NCBI GenBank assembly: GCA_031002005.1
Contig: JARYHS010008074.1
Coordinates: 177,902,494-177,966,493 of the forward strand
Origin: Vandiemenella viatica
Lineage: Eukaryota; Arthropoda; Insecta; Orthoptera; Morabidae
Length of the DNA stretch: 64,000 nucleotides
Reading direction: 5' to 3'
Shown: piece by piece, positions 10,351 to 19,435 of the stretch
How positions within the stretch are numbered: position 1 is the stretch's first letter
Layout: each line of letters begins with the position of its first letter
Notes under the pieces: generated by a model
Databases searched by the model: none
Told to the model about the DNA's origin: nothing
What the model saw: only the letters and a program-made list of their open reading frames with translations
Made by a program: the position numbers and the translations under genes

Positions 10351-10831
10351 ACATACCAAAGTATGACGTATGGCGTATGGCTAAGGAGTAGACTATCGAT
10401 ATCGGTATGCAATGTCTGAGATAATTTATTGCAGGCGATGGTAAAATGAGCATATATAGTAAGGGAACGGTATAAACACAGAAAAATGCTACATATCTTC
10501 ATTTTAACATTACCTGCAATATATTATCTACGACACTGAATACCGATATCGATAGTCTACTCCTTAGCCATTCCCCCACCCTCCCCCACTACTTGGTTAG
10601 TCATTAGGTAACGTTCGTTGTGAACACACATTCCGAGCCTAATGGCCCGTTTTTCTACTTGTGAACAAGGCAGATGCCGAAATATTGTGTAGTTGTTTGT
10701 CAGCATAAGTGTTCCCTCTCATCACATCCGTCCACTTTGGTATGTGGTGGGTTAATTTCCGTTTCTTTTCTTATTTATATCGCCTAGAAGCCGCTTCCAT
10801 TTTCCTTAGTTGCATCATCTTTCAAATCCTC
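10339..10831. mobile_element. Unclassified 469-bp insertion with 12-bp target duplication
   Basis: TTTCAAATCCTC occurs at 10339-10350 and again at 10820-10831. Deleting one repeat and 10351-10819 restores LINE B continuity (EEVTEDLK ... KKAEFLSNWF), so this is a genuine insertion. Inside, CACATACCAAAGT (10350-10362) and its inverted copy near 10736-10748 suggest a DNA-type element, and a 191-bp palindrome lies within. Which end belongs to which element is unclear. The right-hand palindrome arm carries only part of it (about 19037-19410). Confidence 0.7.
10379..10569. mobile_element. 191-bp MITE-like palindrome
   Basis: The ends are inverted repeats beginning GGCTAAGGAGTAGACTATCG and stay complementary for about 80 bp each side with few mismatches. 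There is no coding capacity. In the right arm of the large palindrome only about half (19301-19410) is present. Target duplication is not clear. Confidence 0.7.
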
Positions 10832-11881
10832 AGTAACTTCTTCTCCATCTTTATCTACAAGCATCTCAACACCCTCCCTTCCCTTCAGTTTTAACATAGC
10901 AATAGAAATTTCTAGATGCATTAGTCAATGGTCCCCCTGCACTGACAATACTCTTCATAAACCCATCTTTAGCCACCTTCTTAGCTATTATTAAGCCCTG
11001 GTTTAGTTGTTTTAAATATTCCCTACTACCCTGCTGTCTCTTAACTCTGTTATGTTCTCTTCTTACCACCATCTTTTACCTCCTCACCTCCCTATTATAG
11101 TACACAGGTTCTCTACTTCTCTTTATTTTCTGTTTTGGAATAGATTTTTCTTCCCCCTTTCTTATTATCTCCTTGAATTCTTCGCTCCTTGACTCTACTG
11201 TACTTGTGCCTTCCTTCCATTTGCTGAAACATTCTCTGAAATATTTCTTCAAATTCAAAACTTGTGCTTCTTATAATTGTACCTATTTCCCCCTTCAGTT
11301 TGGGCTGCTGGTTTGCTGAATCCCCTAATATACATTAGAACTGCTTCATGATCATTTATTCCTTCTGTTACTTGACACCCCACAAGGTTATGATCAGGCT
11401 TTATTAGGAATATAGCCAACATATTTTGTCCCCTTGTGTTCTGTTCTACCACTTGTGTAAATCCTCCTTCCCTTATTAAGGTATTTGCAATTCTCTGTTC
11501 CCTTGTGTTATTAATCTTATTTCCTACCCAGTTTACACGTGGTAAATTTAAATCCCCACCAATAATTACCATTCTATTCTCATCTCTGAAATCTGAGTAT
11601 GAATTTAATTTCCCCTCAAGAGTCTTATCTTCATCTGTCATTCTTCCACTGCGGTAAGCAGCCAACGACCTGACATTTTCTTTTTTTGTTACCGCAAGTA
11701 ACTTTTGGTCATGATCTATGAACACCAGTGGAACGTGGTTGTATTTGTTAACTAGGATGCACCTCTGTAACCATCAGGAAAAACCTAGTACTTCTTCTTT
11801 TAACCAACTCTCTACCCCAATTATTACTTGTGGTTTGTGTATGTCTATTAAGTTTGCAAATTCAATTACTTTGTTACAAAA
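10832..11881 (-). pseudogene. LINE B ORF2 endonuclease and linker
   Basis: Minus-strand translation gives the AP endonuclease: NKVIEFANLIDIHKPQ, VIIGVESWLKEE (catalytic Glu), MVIIGGDLNLPRVNWVG (Asp, Asn) and GINDHEAVLMYIRG (Asp-His). The linker follows (PVYYNREVRR, NRVKRQQGSREYLKQ, GGPLTNASRNFYCYV). Frames break at about 11255, 11075 and 10866. The first endonuclease codons (NCRSIK) are missing because Penelope-like DNA is joined at 11882; they are found at about 19450-19475, attached to ORF1. Confidence 0.85.
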
Positions 11882-11924
11882 TCTTCTCGGGTGTCCAGCC
11901 GGATGGTGGTGTAAAAACACAATG

Positions 11925-11955
11925 TTTCGACAGCTGACTCTGCTGTCTTCATCAG
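11925..11955 (-). ncRNA. Hammerhead-like ribozyme core (Penelope 1)
   Basis: The minus strand reads CTGATGA, one A, a 6-bp stem GACAGC/GCTGTC with a 7-nt loop, then GAAAC. This is the order of a hammerhead catalytic core (CUGANGA, stem II, GAAA), with one extra unpaired base before stem II. Stems I and III could not be closed by eye, so activity is unproven. Hammerhead motifs are known from Penelope-like element pLTRs. Confidence 0.5.
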
Positions 11956-12224
11956 GTATCTCGTAGTTGTTCTCAGCTGACTGTCTCTGCCTCGACTGGC
12001 ATGGCCGCCCATCGAACCACCTTTGTACCTTCAGCTGGAAGACCTGCTCGCTCTGGTTGGTCAAGAGCGTTGGCTTTATACGTGGCCCACTGCGGCCACC
12101 ACTGGCGCCACTTGCTCCTTCCCGCCCGGATGTGCTAGTGGTCCGAGATGCTGTTGTGTTCACTTATGATTGGCCGTGACCACTGACTTAATCCGCGGTC
12201 TGCTGTGGCACCTGACTGGTGTCA

Positions 12225-12694
12225 TTTGCCGGTGAGGATCTGCTACGCTCACAATGTAGATCACTAATGATAGGTTTCCAGGCTACGCTCAGAAAGAGCC
12301 CACCGTCCCTATTTATGTTGTTGTTATTAAGCCGGATCTACAATGCCTCATTTATGACCAAGTCCCAGAAGGAAGAAGGCCTGGTCAGCACTGCCATTTT
12401 ATCGAACTCTATCCTGTGTTCTTCGTCGAAGGCATGCTCGGCTATCACAGACTTGTCCAGTTCCATCAGCCTCAGGTGTCTGTGTTTGATAATGCGTTCT
12501 TCGATCGTTCTGATGGTCTGACCGATACACACTTTACCGCATTCACACAGTATGGAATAAATCCCAGGTGTCCTCAGGCCTAAGTCATCTTTTACTGACT
12601 GTAGCATTACACGTATCTTGGCGGGAGGCCGGAAGATACTTTTAATTCCATACCGTGCCAGGAGTCTTCCAATTTTTCCTGATGTGTTCCCCAC
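12225..12694 (-). pseudogene. Penelope GIY-YIG endonuclease
   Basis: The frame reads LLARYGIKSIFRPPAKI, GIYSILCECGKVCIGQTIRT, EERIIKHRHLRLMELDKSVI and AEHAFDEEHRIEFDKM. GIY is intact; the second motif is CIG instead of YIG (Tyr to Cys). Conserved Arg and the Glu of INEA are present. An in-frame TAG interrupts INEAL*IRLNNNNINRD near 12338, after which translation continues to a stop in the 12.2 kb region. GIY-YIG nucleases nick target DNA for Penelope integration. Start set by the open frame; the element continues upstream. Confidence 0.85.
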
Positions 12695-12952
12695 ATATGG
12701 AAGAAAAGCAAGAGTTTTTGGTGTTTCTTCTTCCTCTGACGGTGGTCTTGGTGGCTTCTGAGTAAAGGATCACTCTATCTGCCACCGAGAATAGCTGTTC
12801 TGTTCAAAGACGGTCTTCAATTCCATCAGCAGGTATTCACAGTCGGAGATAGCTCTCGCTCTATGTACCAGTGTGGCCAATACAGCGTTGCATTGTGACG
12901 GATGATGGAAGCTGGCTGCACCCAAGTAGCACTCAGTGTAGGTCGGCTTGCG

Positions 12953-13140
12953 CTATACGCTGTGTGACAAAGTACCATCGGGTTTCCGCTTTATCAGGAT
13001 ATCCAGGAATAGGAGGCACCCGTCCTTCTCTATTTCCATGGTAAAGCGAATATTAGGATGGATTCCGCTGAAATGGTGGAGGAATTCTTCCAACGCTTGA
13101 ATGCCATGTGGCCACACAGCGAAAGTACCATCCACATAGC
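12953..13140 (-). pseudogene. Penelope RT fragment around the YVDD box
   Basis: Minus strand: YVDGTFAVWPHGIQALEEF, HHFSGIHPNIRFTMEIEKDG, CLLFLDILIKRKPDGTLSHS. This is the Penelope RT motif C and following region; the catalytic YVDD appears as YVDG. It is truncated at 13140 where an inverted copy begins. Between 12953 and 12694 the frame is lost but the DNA still resembles the RT-to-endonuclease linker. Confidence 0.8.
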
Positions 13141-13141
13141 A

Positions 13142-13222
13142 GCCACACGGAATTGAAGCATTGGAAGAATTCCTCCATCATCTCAACGGAATCCATCCTA
13201 ATACTCGCTTTACCATTTAAAT
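13142..13222 (+). pseudogene. Inverted Penelope RT fragment (plus strand)
   Basis: The plus strand encodes PHGIEALEEFLHHLNGIHPN then TRFT, the same peptide as the minus-strand fragment ending at 13140 with several substitutions. The two are head to head with almost no spacer. LINE C follows immediately. The rest of this plus-strand Penelope appears at 17627. Confidence 0.8.
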
Positions 13223-13526
13223 ATGTTGGAACACTATGCTTAAGGCTACTTTATATCGGTGCCATCTTGGCATATAATTACCAACATTTTGTAAGCTTTC
13301 TGCATTGTCCCTATTTTTGTCAATATTCATGTGGAACCTCTCAGCTTGTTGGAATATCGCTGTGTGTATTTGAGGTACATTCGTCCATTCATGAAGATCG
13401 TCTGTTCTGTTCAATCTGTTGGCTTATGAAATCATGCGTAAACTTCTATTTTTGATCCTTTGCATTTTTTTGAATGTTGGTGTGGCTTGCTGTACCACAT
13501 ACCTCACAGCCATATAGTAGCGTAGG
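13217..13526 (-). pseudogene. LINE C ORF2 C-terminal part
   Basis: The minus strand continues from the RT frame with RYVVQQATPTFKKMQRIKNR, then LRMIS, an in-frame stop, and HEWTNVPQIHTAIFQQAERF, as in the C-termini of Jockey-group ORF2 proteins. No RNase H domain is seen. Confidence 0.65.
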
Positions 13527-14597
13527 TCAAATTAATGTTTCATACAAAATCGGATACAGGTTCATAAGTATTCCTAGTGTTTTGTGGCACTTGTCAGTAA
13601 CATAGTAGTTGTATAGAAGTTTCGAATCCAGTGTCACTCCTAGATATTTATGTTTCTCCTTCCAAGGAATCCCATGACCTGCTAGTTGTAATTGGACCTC
13701 TGGTTTCTTCCTTTTCTTCGTGAAAAGCACAGCAGCACTCTTGTTGGAATTTATACACACCTTGTTTTGGAAACACCAGCTTTCCACCTCTCTTCGTTGT
13801 CTTTGCATCCTGTGAATTATTGATGTAATTTGTCGGCCTGAACTTATTGCCGCTGTTTCATCAGCAAATTGTGCAATAGTGATGCCTGGTATGGATGGAA
13901 ATTTATTTATGTAAACATTGAATGCTGGTGGAGATATTACTGACCTTTGAGGCACTCCCGCTGTCATTTTCCGTTTAGTCGATCTTTGGCCTTTAACAGA
14001 TACATAAAAAGATCGATTTGTTAGGTAGTCTGCAATGATTTTTGTATAGCACAAGCTTATCTGCTTTTCCTCTTTTAGTTTTCTGAACAACAAATCATGC
14101 CACACCTTATCATAAGCTTTCTCAATGTCTAAAAATATGACCGCTGTTGAATTGGAAGTATTGAAACCTTTGCTAATGAGCTCCGTCATCCTGTATAATT
14201 GTAGTATTGCTGAAAGTTTGTTCCTAAATCCAAATTGCTCGGGGTGTATTGTCTGATTGTCTTCTAATTGCCTTCTGATTCTTGTTTTGAGTACCCTTTC
14301 ATATCCTTTGGACAGACTGCTGAGAAGGTTAATTGGTCTATAGTTTGTTGGATATGAGCTTCCTTTTCCTGGTTTGGGTATGACTATGATCTTTGCCATT
14401 TTCCAAGCTCTTGGAAAATAATGGAGTTGCATGAAACTATTAATTATCCTTGTAATTAGGACAATTCCTTTCCTAGGCAGCTTTTTGAGATGCATGTTGG
14501 AAATTTGGTCGTCCCCAGGTGATTTGTTAGCGCTAAGTTGCCGTACGATTGTTTTTACTTCCGCTGGACAGGTTAATCTGGGGTCTACCAGATCCAC
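13527..14597 (-). CDS. LINE C ORF2 reverse transcriptase domain, active site altered
   Basis: An open frame of 356 codons with Jockey-type RT motifs: ANKSPGDDQISNMHLKKLP, AWKMAKIIVIPKPGK, NYRPINLLSSLSKGYERVL, HPEQFGFRNKLSAILQL, AVIFLDIEKAYDKVWHDLLF (motif A), GVPQRSVISPPAFNVYIN (motif B, QGS to QRS) and AQFADETAAISS (motif C). The usual YADD/FADD is FADE here, so the second catalytic Asp is Glu, and motif B has lost its Gly. Polymerase activity is therefore unlikely. The frame opens downstream of a break at about 14590. Confidence 0.9.
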   Translation of the reverse strand: MDLVDPRLTCPAEVKTIVRQLSANKSPGDDQISNMHLKKLPRKGIVLITRIINSFMQLHYFPRAWKMAKIIVIPKPGKGSSYPTNYRPINLLSSLSKGYERVLKTRIRRQLEDNQTIHPEQFGFRNKLSAILQLYRMTELISKGFNTSNSTAVIFLDIEKAYDKVWHDLLFRKLKEEKQISLCYTKIIADYLTNRSFYVSVKGQRSTKRKMTAGVPQRSVISPPAFNVYINKFPSIPGITIAQFADETAAISSGRQITSIIHRMQRQRREVESWCFQNKVCINSNKSAAVLFTKKRKKPEVQLQLAGHGIPWKEKHKYLGVTLDSKLLYNYYVTDKCHKTLGILMNLYPILYETLI

Positions 14598-15857
14598 TGA
14601 TCTCTAACATCTTCGGCAATTTGCTTGGTTTCTTCTTCTTCCCATGGCTGGGCCATAGTTAGTTGCACTTCTGGTGTTGCATGTTGTGCTTCGAAATGGT
14701 CTGCTAAAATTTCTTCCTGGCTCATTGAGTCCAAGACCGCTCCATTCTGACCCATGATAGCTTGGTTGCCTGGTTTTGGTTCCTTAAGTGCTCGCAATAG
14801 GCTCCATGCGTCACAGTGGCCTGTCTGGCCATTTTTTTCTCCCATTGTTTGGTTCTTCTTTCCTGTAACCATTTCCTAATCTCCCTGGCATACCTGTTCA
14901 TTTCCCCTTTTGTCTACTGGATCCCTAAATCTCTGCCAGCGCTTCCGGTGTTGTTTCTTAAAGTACTTGAGTTCTTCTATAACTGCTGAGCCTTGGTCTT
15001 CCATTTGTGTCTCCATTACCGTTACGACTGAGGCCTGTTTATCTGCTTTTTTAATACTTTTGTTAGAGTATTTATTGCTTTATCTATCTGCAGCTTATTA
15101 TTTAATTCCATGGTAGGACAGATATTTTGTTGAATTAAATTAGTGAATCTATCCCAGTCCATCTGTTTAAGAATTTTCGGATTTTCCTGACTGCTTGCCC
15201 AGTTCCTGATTTGTAGCAAAATTGGATTGTGATCCGATGATAGGTCATTTATGGTTTCCAGATGTATAGTTCATCTTATATTCTTTGCTACCACTATATC
15301 CAGTACATCTGGTTGTTGTCTTGCAGAGGTAGGAATGTGAGTCAGTTCTTCTGGGCCCATAACTGTTAGATTTAGTGTTTTGGATGTTTCTATTAATCTT
15401 TGACTCTTTCCATTTGTGACTCTACTATTCCAAGCCGGGTGTTTAGCATTTAGATCGCCACCCAGTATGAACCTCTCAGATATGGTTATGGCACCATTTA
15501 AGTCATTCTCTGTTAGTTGTTTCCCAGGGCTGACGTATGTGGCGATAAATGTTACTTCTCCACAGCACTGGCTTCCATGTTCTCAAGTTCTGGCAAAGTT
15601 TTTGGTTTGTGAGTGAGGGTTGATTTTATCATGATTGCCGTGACTCCTCCCCTTTGTCTCTCTCTGTCCTTTCTGTAAATTTTCATGTTTGGTATTCGAA
15701 AATTAACTGTTGGTTTTAGATGAGTTTCCGTTATAGGCATCATGTCCTCTTTCTTCCGCTTTAAAAAGTCAATGATTTCTTGTTTCTTACTTTTTAAACC
15801 ATTTGCGTTGAAAATATATACATTGGTATCAAGTAGTTTCCCGTTCTTATTAGCCAT
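14585..15857 (-). pseudogene. LINE C ORF2 endonuclease and linker
   Basis: 15857-15552 encodes the start of the AP endonuclease (FNANGLKSKKQEIIDFLKRK, MPITETHLKPTVNFRIPN, RGGVTAIMIKS). Further pieces at 15219-15022 and 14872-14585 give the end of the endonuclease and the linker (WASSQENPKILKQMDWDRFT, LLRALKEPKPGNQAIMG). Several frameshifts break it, and the central GDxN and SDH motifs are not in one open frame. Confidence 0.75.
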
Positions 15858-16054
15858 TAATCCATCATTTCGCTTAATCCTTTGATTATTGCAACGATTT
15901 TGCCCCAGACACTTGTTGCTTCTTTTATTTCTTTTAGTGTTGTCATAAAGATCGAGATTGTCTTTTTAAAACTCATGTTTCCAAGGATGTCTTCCATTTC
16001 ACTGAGATCTTCCATAAACGTGTTTCATTTTTGTCTTTGATTTCCTCTGCCTCT

Positions 16055-17058
16055 TCATTTCTCATCTTGGTACTTCTGCAAATTTTCTTTTTGTTGGTTT
16101 GTTTTCACCTTATCAGCATAACTTCTTCCTGGTTCCACGTTCCATTTGTTTTTGTCTTCTGACTGCTTTGTGTCACTGTTATGGATACCATTTTGCTTCT
16201 CCTGAATTCTTGTCTTTTTTGTATCCTTTGATTTGTCCTCATTTTGGACCTTCACATTGGTTGGTCTCAAAAGGGTCTGGTATGCCTGGCATCCCTTCCA
16301 CGAGGCTGGGTGATACCCATCACAATTTACACATTTTGCCTTCTCCTGATGGCACATTTTACAATTTTTTTGTAGCGTGCCATCCCACGCGCATTTCACA
16401 CATCGACTGCGCATTTGACAATAATTTGCCGTGTGCCCCAGTCTCTGACATCGATGACATTGACTTGGTCCCAATCTGGATTTGTAACTCTCCACACTTA
16501 CTCTAGTGTATAGTATTCCTCTTATGTTGTATATTTCCTTGGACCTATCTCTGGGATTTGGGGTTACACAATAGGTAGAAAGAGGAATTACATCCCTTGT
16601 ATCTGGATCTCTCTTTTTAAATTGGTGTCCATTTGTACGTCGAAACCATAATTAACAATTTTAGTTTTGATGATGTCCACTGTGGTTGTTGGTGATAGCC
16701 CCTTGATTACAACCTTTAGCTTTTTGTCAACTGGGGTCTGGTGAGTATAGAAATTTATTTTCTCTCTCAAGAAGAAACTTATCACTATCTTCCATGGTCT
16801 CTCGATGGTACTTTAGGCTGTCTCCGCAGAAGATCACTTTGAGTTCTCCTTAATGAATCTTTTTACCTTCTGGTTTAGTTCTAGGAATTTCCCTACTTGG
16901 TACGTTACAATTTGTGGTATCCTTGAAAGTGGGGGTCTTTGTTCTTCTGTTTCTTCTTCTTGTCCTGATTGTGACACATCATCCATATACTCCGCTTGGT
17001 CTCCATCGCCTTCTTTGGAGTGATCTGATAAAACTGCAAATCTGTTGTCACACTTCAT
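16055..17058 (-). pseudogene. LINE C ORF1, gag-like zinc-knuckle protein
   Basis: Three consecutive pieces read as one protein: 17058-16834 (NRFAVLSD near the start, typical of Jockey gag), 16785-16588 (LKVVIKGLSPTTTVDIIKTK, the domain preceding the knuckles) and 16495-16055 with CHRCQRLGHTANYC, CVKCAWDGTLQKNC and CVNCDGYHPASWKGC, three CCHC-type knuckles of which the middle one is imperfect. The C-terminus is lysine-rich. Such proteins bind element RNA. Frameshifts near 16830 and 16520 break it. Confidence 0.82.
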
Positions 17059-17626
17059 CTTCTCTCGAGAGTTTTGTCGGATTTCCTGTACCTCTCTTTG
17101 TTTATGTTGTGCTCGTCATCTTCTGTCATACACGGTTCTAAAGTTGAATCCTTCTTGCAGAACGTCGACTTCTTGTCCTATGCTAAACTGTTTTCCAGTA
17201 AATACAAATGCTTGTCTATTTGACTGTTCGTTTGGTTCTTGTGTTATCAGTTGAGTATCCTGGTTATTCTCTTCCTCCATTACCTCACTGTTTTGTTCTT
17301 CGTCGTTGGGTTGTTCTTATCTTCTTACCCCTGACATGCCTACAGTGGGGGTGTTGCTCTTGTGCCTCATTATCACCGTTTGGATTCCCGGCGACAAGAG
17401 CAACCCTAAACCTCAGCGCCCGCGGGATACTACCCAGTGGATAGTCCCTGAGACACAAATTTCCCTAACAGCTAGGAGGGCAGTTAGATGTAAGTTATTG
17501 CCTCGCATAGTTTCCTGAACCAAGTTTCCAAAATCAAGTCCATCACACGTTAGCCAAGATTGTTATTCTATCTTGAGCGCTCGATAAACACATCCGTTTG
17601 CTACGAGATATAAACTCGGAATGTAG

Positions 17627-17990
17627 CAGATCCTCACCGGCAAATGACTCAGGTCGGGCGCCGCAGCGGACGGCAGATTAAGCCAGCAGTCACGGCCAAT
17701 CAGAAGTGAACACAACAGCATCTCGGACCGCCAGCACATCCGGGTGGGAAGGAGCAAGTGGCGCCAGTGGTGGCCACAGCGGTCCACGTATAAAGCCAAC
17801 GCTCTCGACCAACCAGAGCGAGCGGGTCTTCCAGCTGAATGTACAAAGGTGGTTCGATGGGCGGCCATGCCACTTGAGGCAGAGACAGTCAGCTGAGAAC
17901 AACTACGAGATACCTGATGAAGACAGCAGAGTCAGCTGTCGAAATATCGTATTTTTACACCACCATCCGGCTGGACATCCGAGAAGATTT
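17627..17990 (+). mobile_element. Penelope-like element 1', 3' region in the right arm
   Basis: Homologous in inverted orientation to 11882-12258. It starts in the last Penelope codons (CSRSSPAND, then a stop shortly after) and runs through the pLTR-type region to ATCCGGCTGGACATCCGAGA at about 17966, joined to LINE B at 17991. The GIY-YIG domain expected between 13222 and 17627 is missing. Confidence 0.82.
17914..17944 (+). ncRNA. Hammerhead-like ribozyme core (Penelope 1')
   Basis: CTGATGA, an extra A, stem GACAGC/GCTGTC, then GAAA: the plus-strand counterpart of 11925-11955. The core and stem II are identical between arms, whereas the bases right after GAAA differ (TATCGTA against CATTGTG). 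Stems I and III are not resolved. Confidence 0.5.
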
Positions 17991-19046
17991 TGTAACAAAG
18001 TAATTGAATTTGCAAACTTAATAGACATACACGAACCACAAGTAATAATTGGGGTAGAGAGTTGGTTAAAAGAAGAAGTACTAGGTTTTTCCTGATGGTT
18101 ACAGAGGTGTATCCTAGTTAACAAATACAACCACGTTTCACTGGTGTTCATAGATCATGACCAAAAGTTACTTGCGGTAACAAAAAAAGAAAATATCAGG
18201 TCGTTGGCTGCTTACCGCAGTGGAAGAATGACAGATGAAGATGAGGCTCTTGAGGGGAAATTAAATTCATACTCAGATTTCAGAGATGAGAATAGAATGG
18301 TAATTATTGGTGGGGATTTAAATTTACCACGTGTAAACTGGGTAGGAAATAAGATTAATAACACAAGAGAACAGAGAATTGCAAATACCTTAATAAGGGA
18401 AGGAGGATTTACACAAGTGGTAGAACAGAACACAAGGGGACAAAATATGTTGGCTATATTCCTAATAAAGCCTGATCATAACCTTGTGGGGTGTCAAGTA
18501 ACAGAAGGAATAAATGATCATGAAGCAGTTCAAATGTATATTAGGGGATTCAGCAAACCAGCAGCCCAAACTTAAGTGGGAAATGGGTACAATTATAAGA
18601 AGCACAAGTTTTGAATTTGAAGAAATATTTAAGAGAATGTTTCAGCAAATGGAAGGAAGGCACAAGTACAGTGGAGTCAAGGAGTGAAGAATTCAAGGAG
18701 ATAATAAGAAAGGGGGAAGAAAAATCTATTCCAAAACAGAAAATAAAGAGAAGTAGAGAACCTGTGTACTATAATAGGGAGGTGAGGAGGTAAAAGATGG
18801 TGGTAAGAAGAGAACATAACAGAGTTAAGAGACAGCAGGGTAGTAGGGAATATTTAAAACAACTAAACCAGGGCTTAATAATAGCTAAGAAGGTGGCTAA
18901 AGATGGGTTTATGAAGAGTATTGTCAGTGCAGGGGGACCATTGACTAATGCATCTAGAAATTTCTATTGCTATGTTAAAACTGAAGGGAAGGGAGGGTGT
19001 TGAGATGCTTGTAGATAAAGATGGAGAAGAAGTTACTGAGGATTTG
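17991..19046 (+). pseudogene. LINE B ORF2 endonuclease and linker, copy D
   Basis: The plus strand encodes NKVIEFANLIDIHEPQ, GVESWLKEE, IIGGDLNLPRVNWVG and NDHEAVQMYIRG, then the linker pieces at 18611-18793 and 18797-19003. It is nearly identical to the left-arm copy, with substitutions such as V to I, KT to EA and L to Q. Frame breaks occur at the same places in both arms, so they predate the inverted duplication. Confidence 0.85.
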
Positions 19047-19435
19047 AAAGATGATGCAACTAAGGAAAATGGAAGCGGCTTCTAGGCGATATAAATAAGA
19101 AAAGAAACGGAAATTAACCCACCACATACCAAAGTGGACGGATGTGATGAGAGGGAACACTTATGCTGACAAACAACTACACAATATTTCGGCATCTGCC
19201 TTGTTCACAAGTAGAAAAAACGGGCCATTAGGCTCGGAATGTGTGTTCACAACGAACGTTACCTAATGACTAACCAATTAGTGGGGGAGGGTGGGGGAAT
19301 GGCTAAGGAGTAGACTATCGATATCGGTATTCAGTGTCCTAGATAATATATTGCAGGCGATGGTAAAATGAGCATATATAGTATTTTTCCGTGTTTATAC
19401 CATACCCTTGCATCGATATGCTGGGAAAGTCTTCA

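Larger units (their letters stand above)
10379..12258 (-). repeat. Left arm of giant imperfect palindrome
   Basis: The reverse complement matches 17625-19410. It contains, from outside in: part of the 191-bp MITE-like element, the 469-bp insertion, the LINE B linker and endonuclease, the LINE B/Penelope junction near 11882 and the Penelope 3' region. The LINE B coding parts differ from the other arm at only a handful of residues. The Penelope part differs roughly once per 15-20 bases by eye. Confidence 0.88.
11882..13140 (-). mobile_element. Penelope-like element 1 (5'-truncated)
   Basis: Minus strand: end of the RT, GIY-YIG endonuclease, then a non-coding pLTR-type 3' region containing a hammerhead-like core and an ATCCGGCTGGACACCCGAGA block shared with the other Penelope copies here. 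It is joined at 13140 head to head with a plus-strand copy of the same RT segment. Confidence 0.85.
13223..17560 (-). mobile_element. LINE C, Jockey-like non-LTR retrotransposon
   Basis: Minus strand, ORF1 (gag with three zinc knuckles) then ORF2 (endonuclease, RT). It separates two pieces of the plus-strand Penelope copy (13142-13222 and 17627-17990), so it probably inserted into that arm. The 5' limit is uncertain (17,500-17,625); there is no poly(A) or target duplication I can define. Confidence 0.8.
17625..19410 (+). repeat. Right arm of giant imperfect palindrome
   Basis: Inverted copy of 10379-12258 carrying the same Penelope/LINE B junction, the same LINE B endonuclease, the same 12-bp-flanked insertion start, and half of the 191-bp MITE. 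It ends near 19410, where sequence switches to LINE B ORF1/ORF2 junction DNA on the minus strand. Confidence 0.88.
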
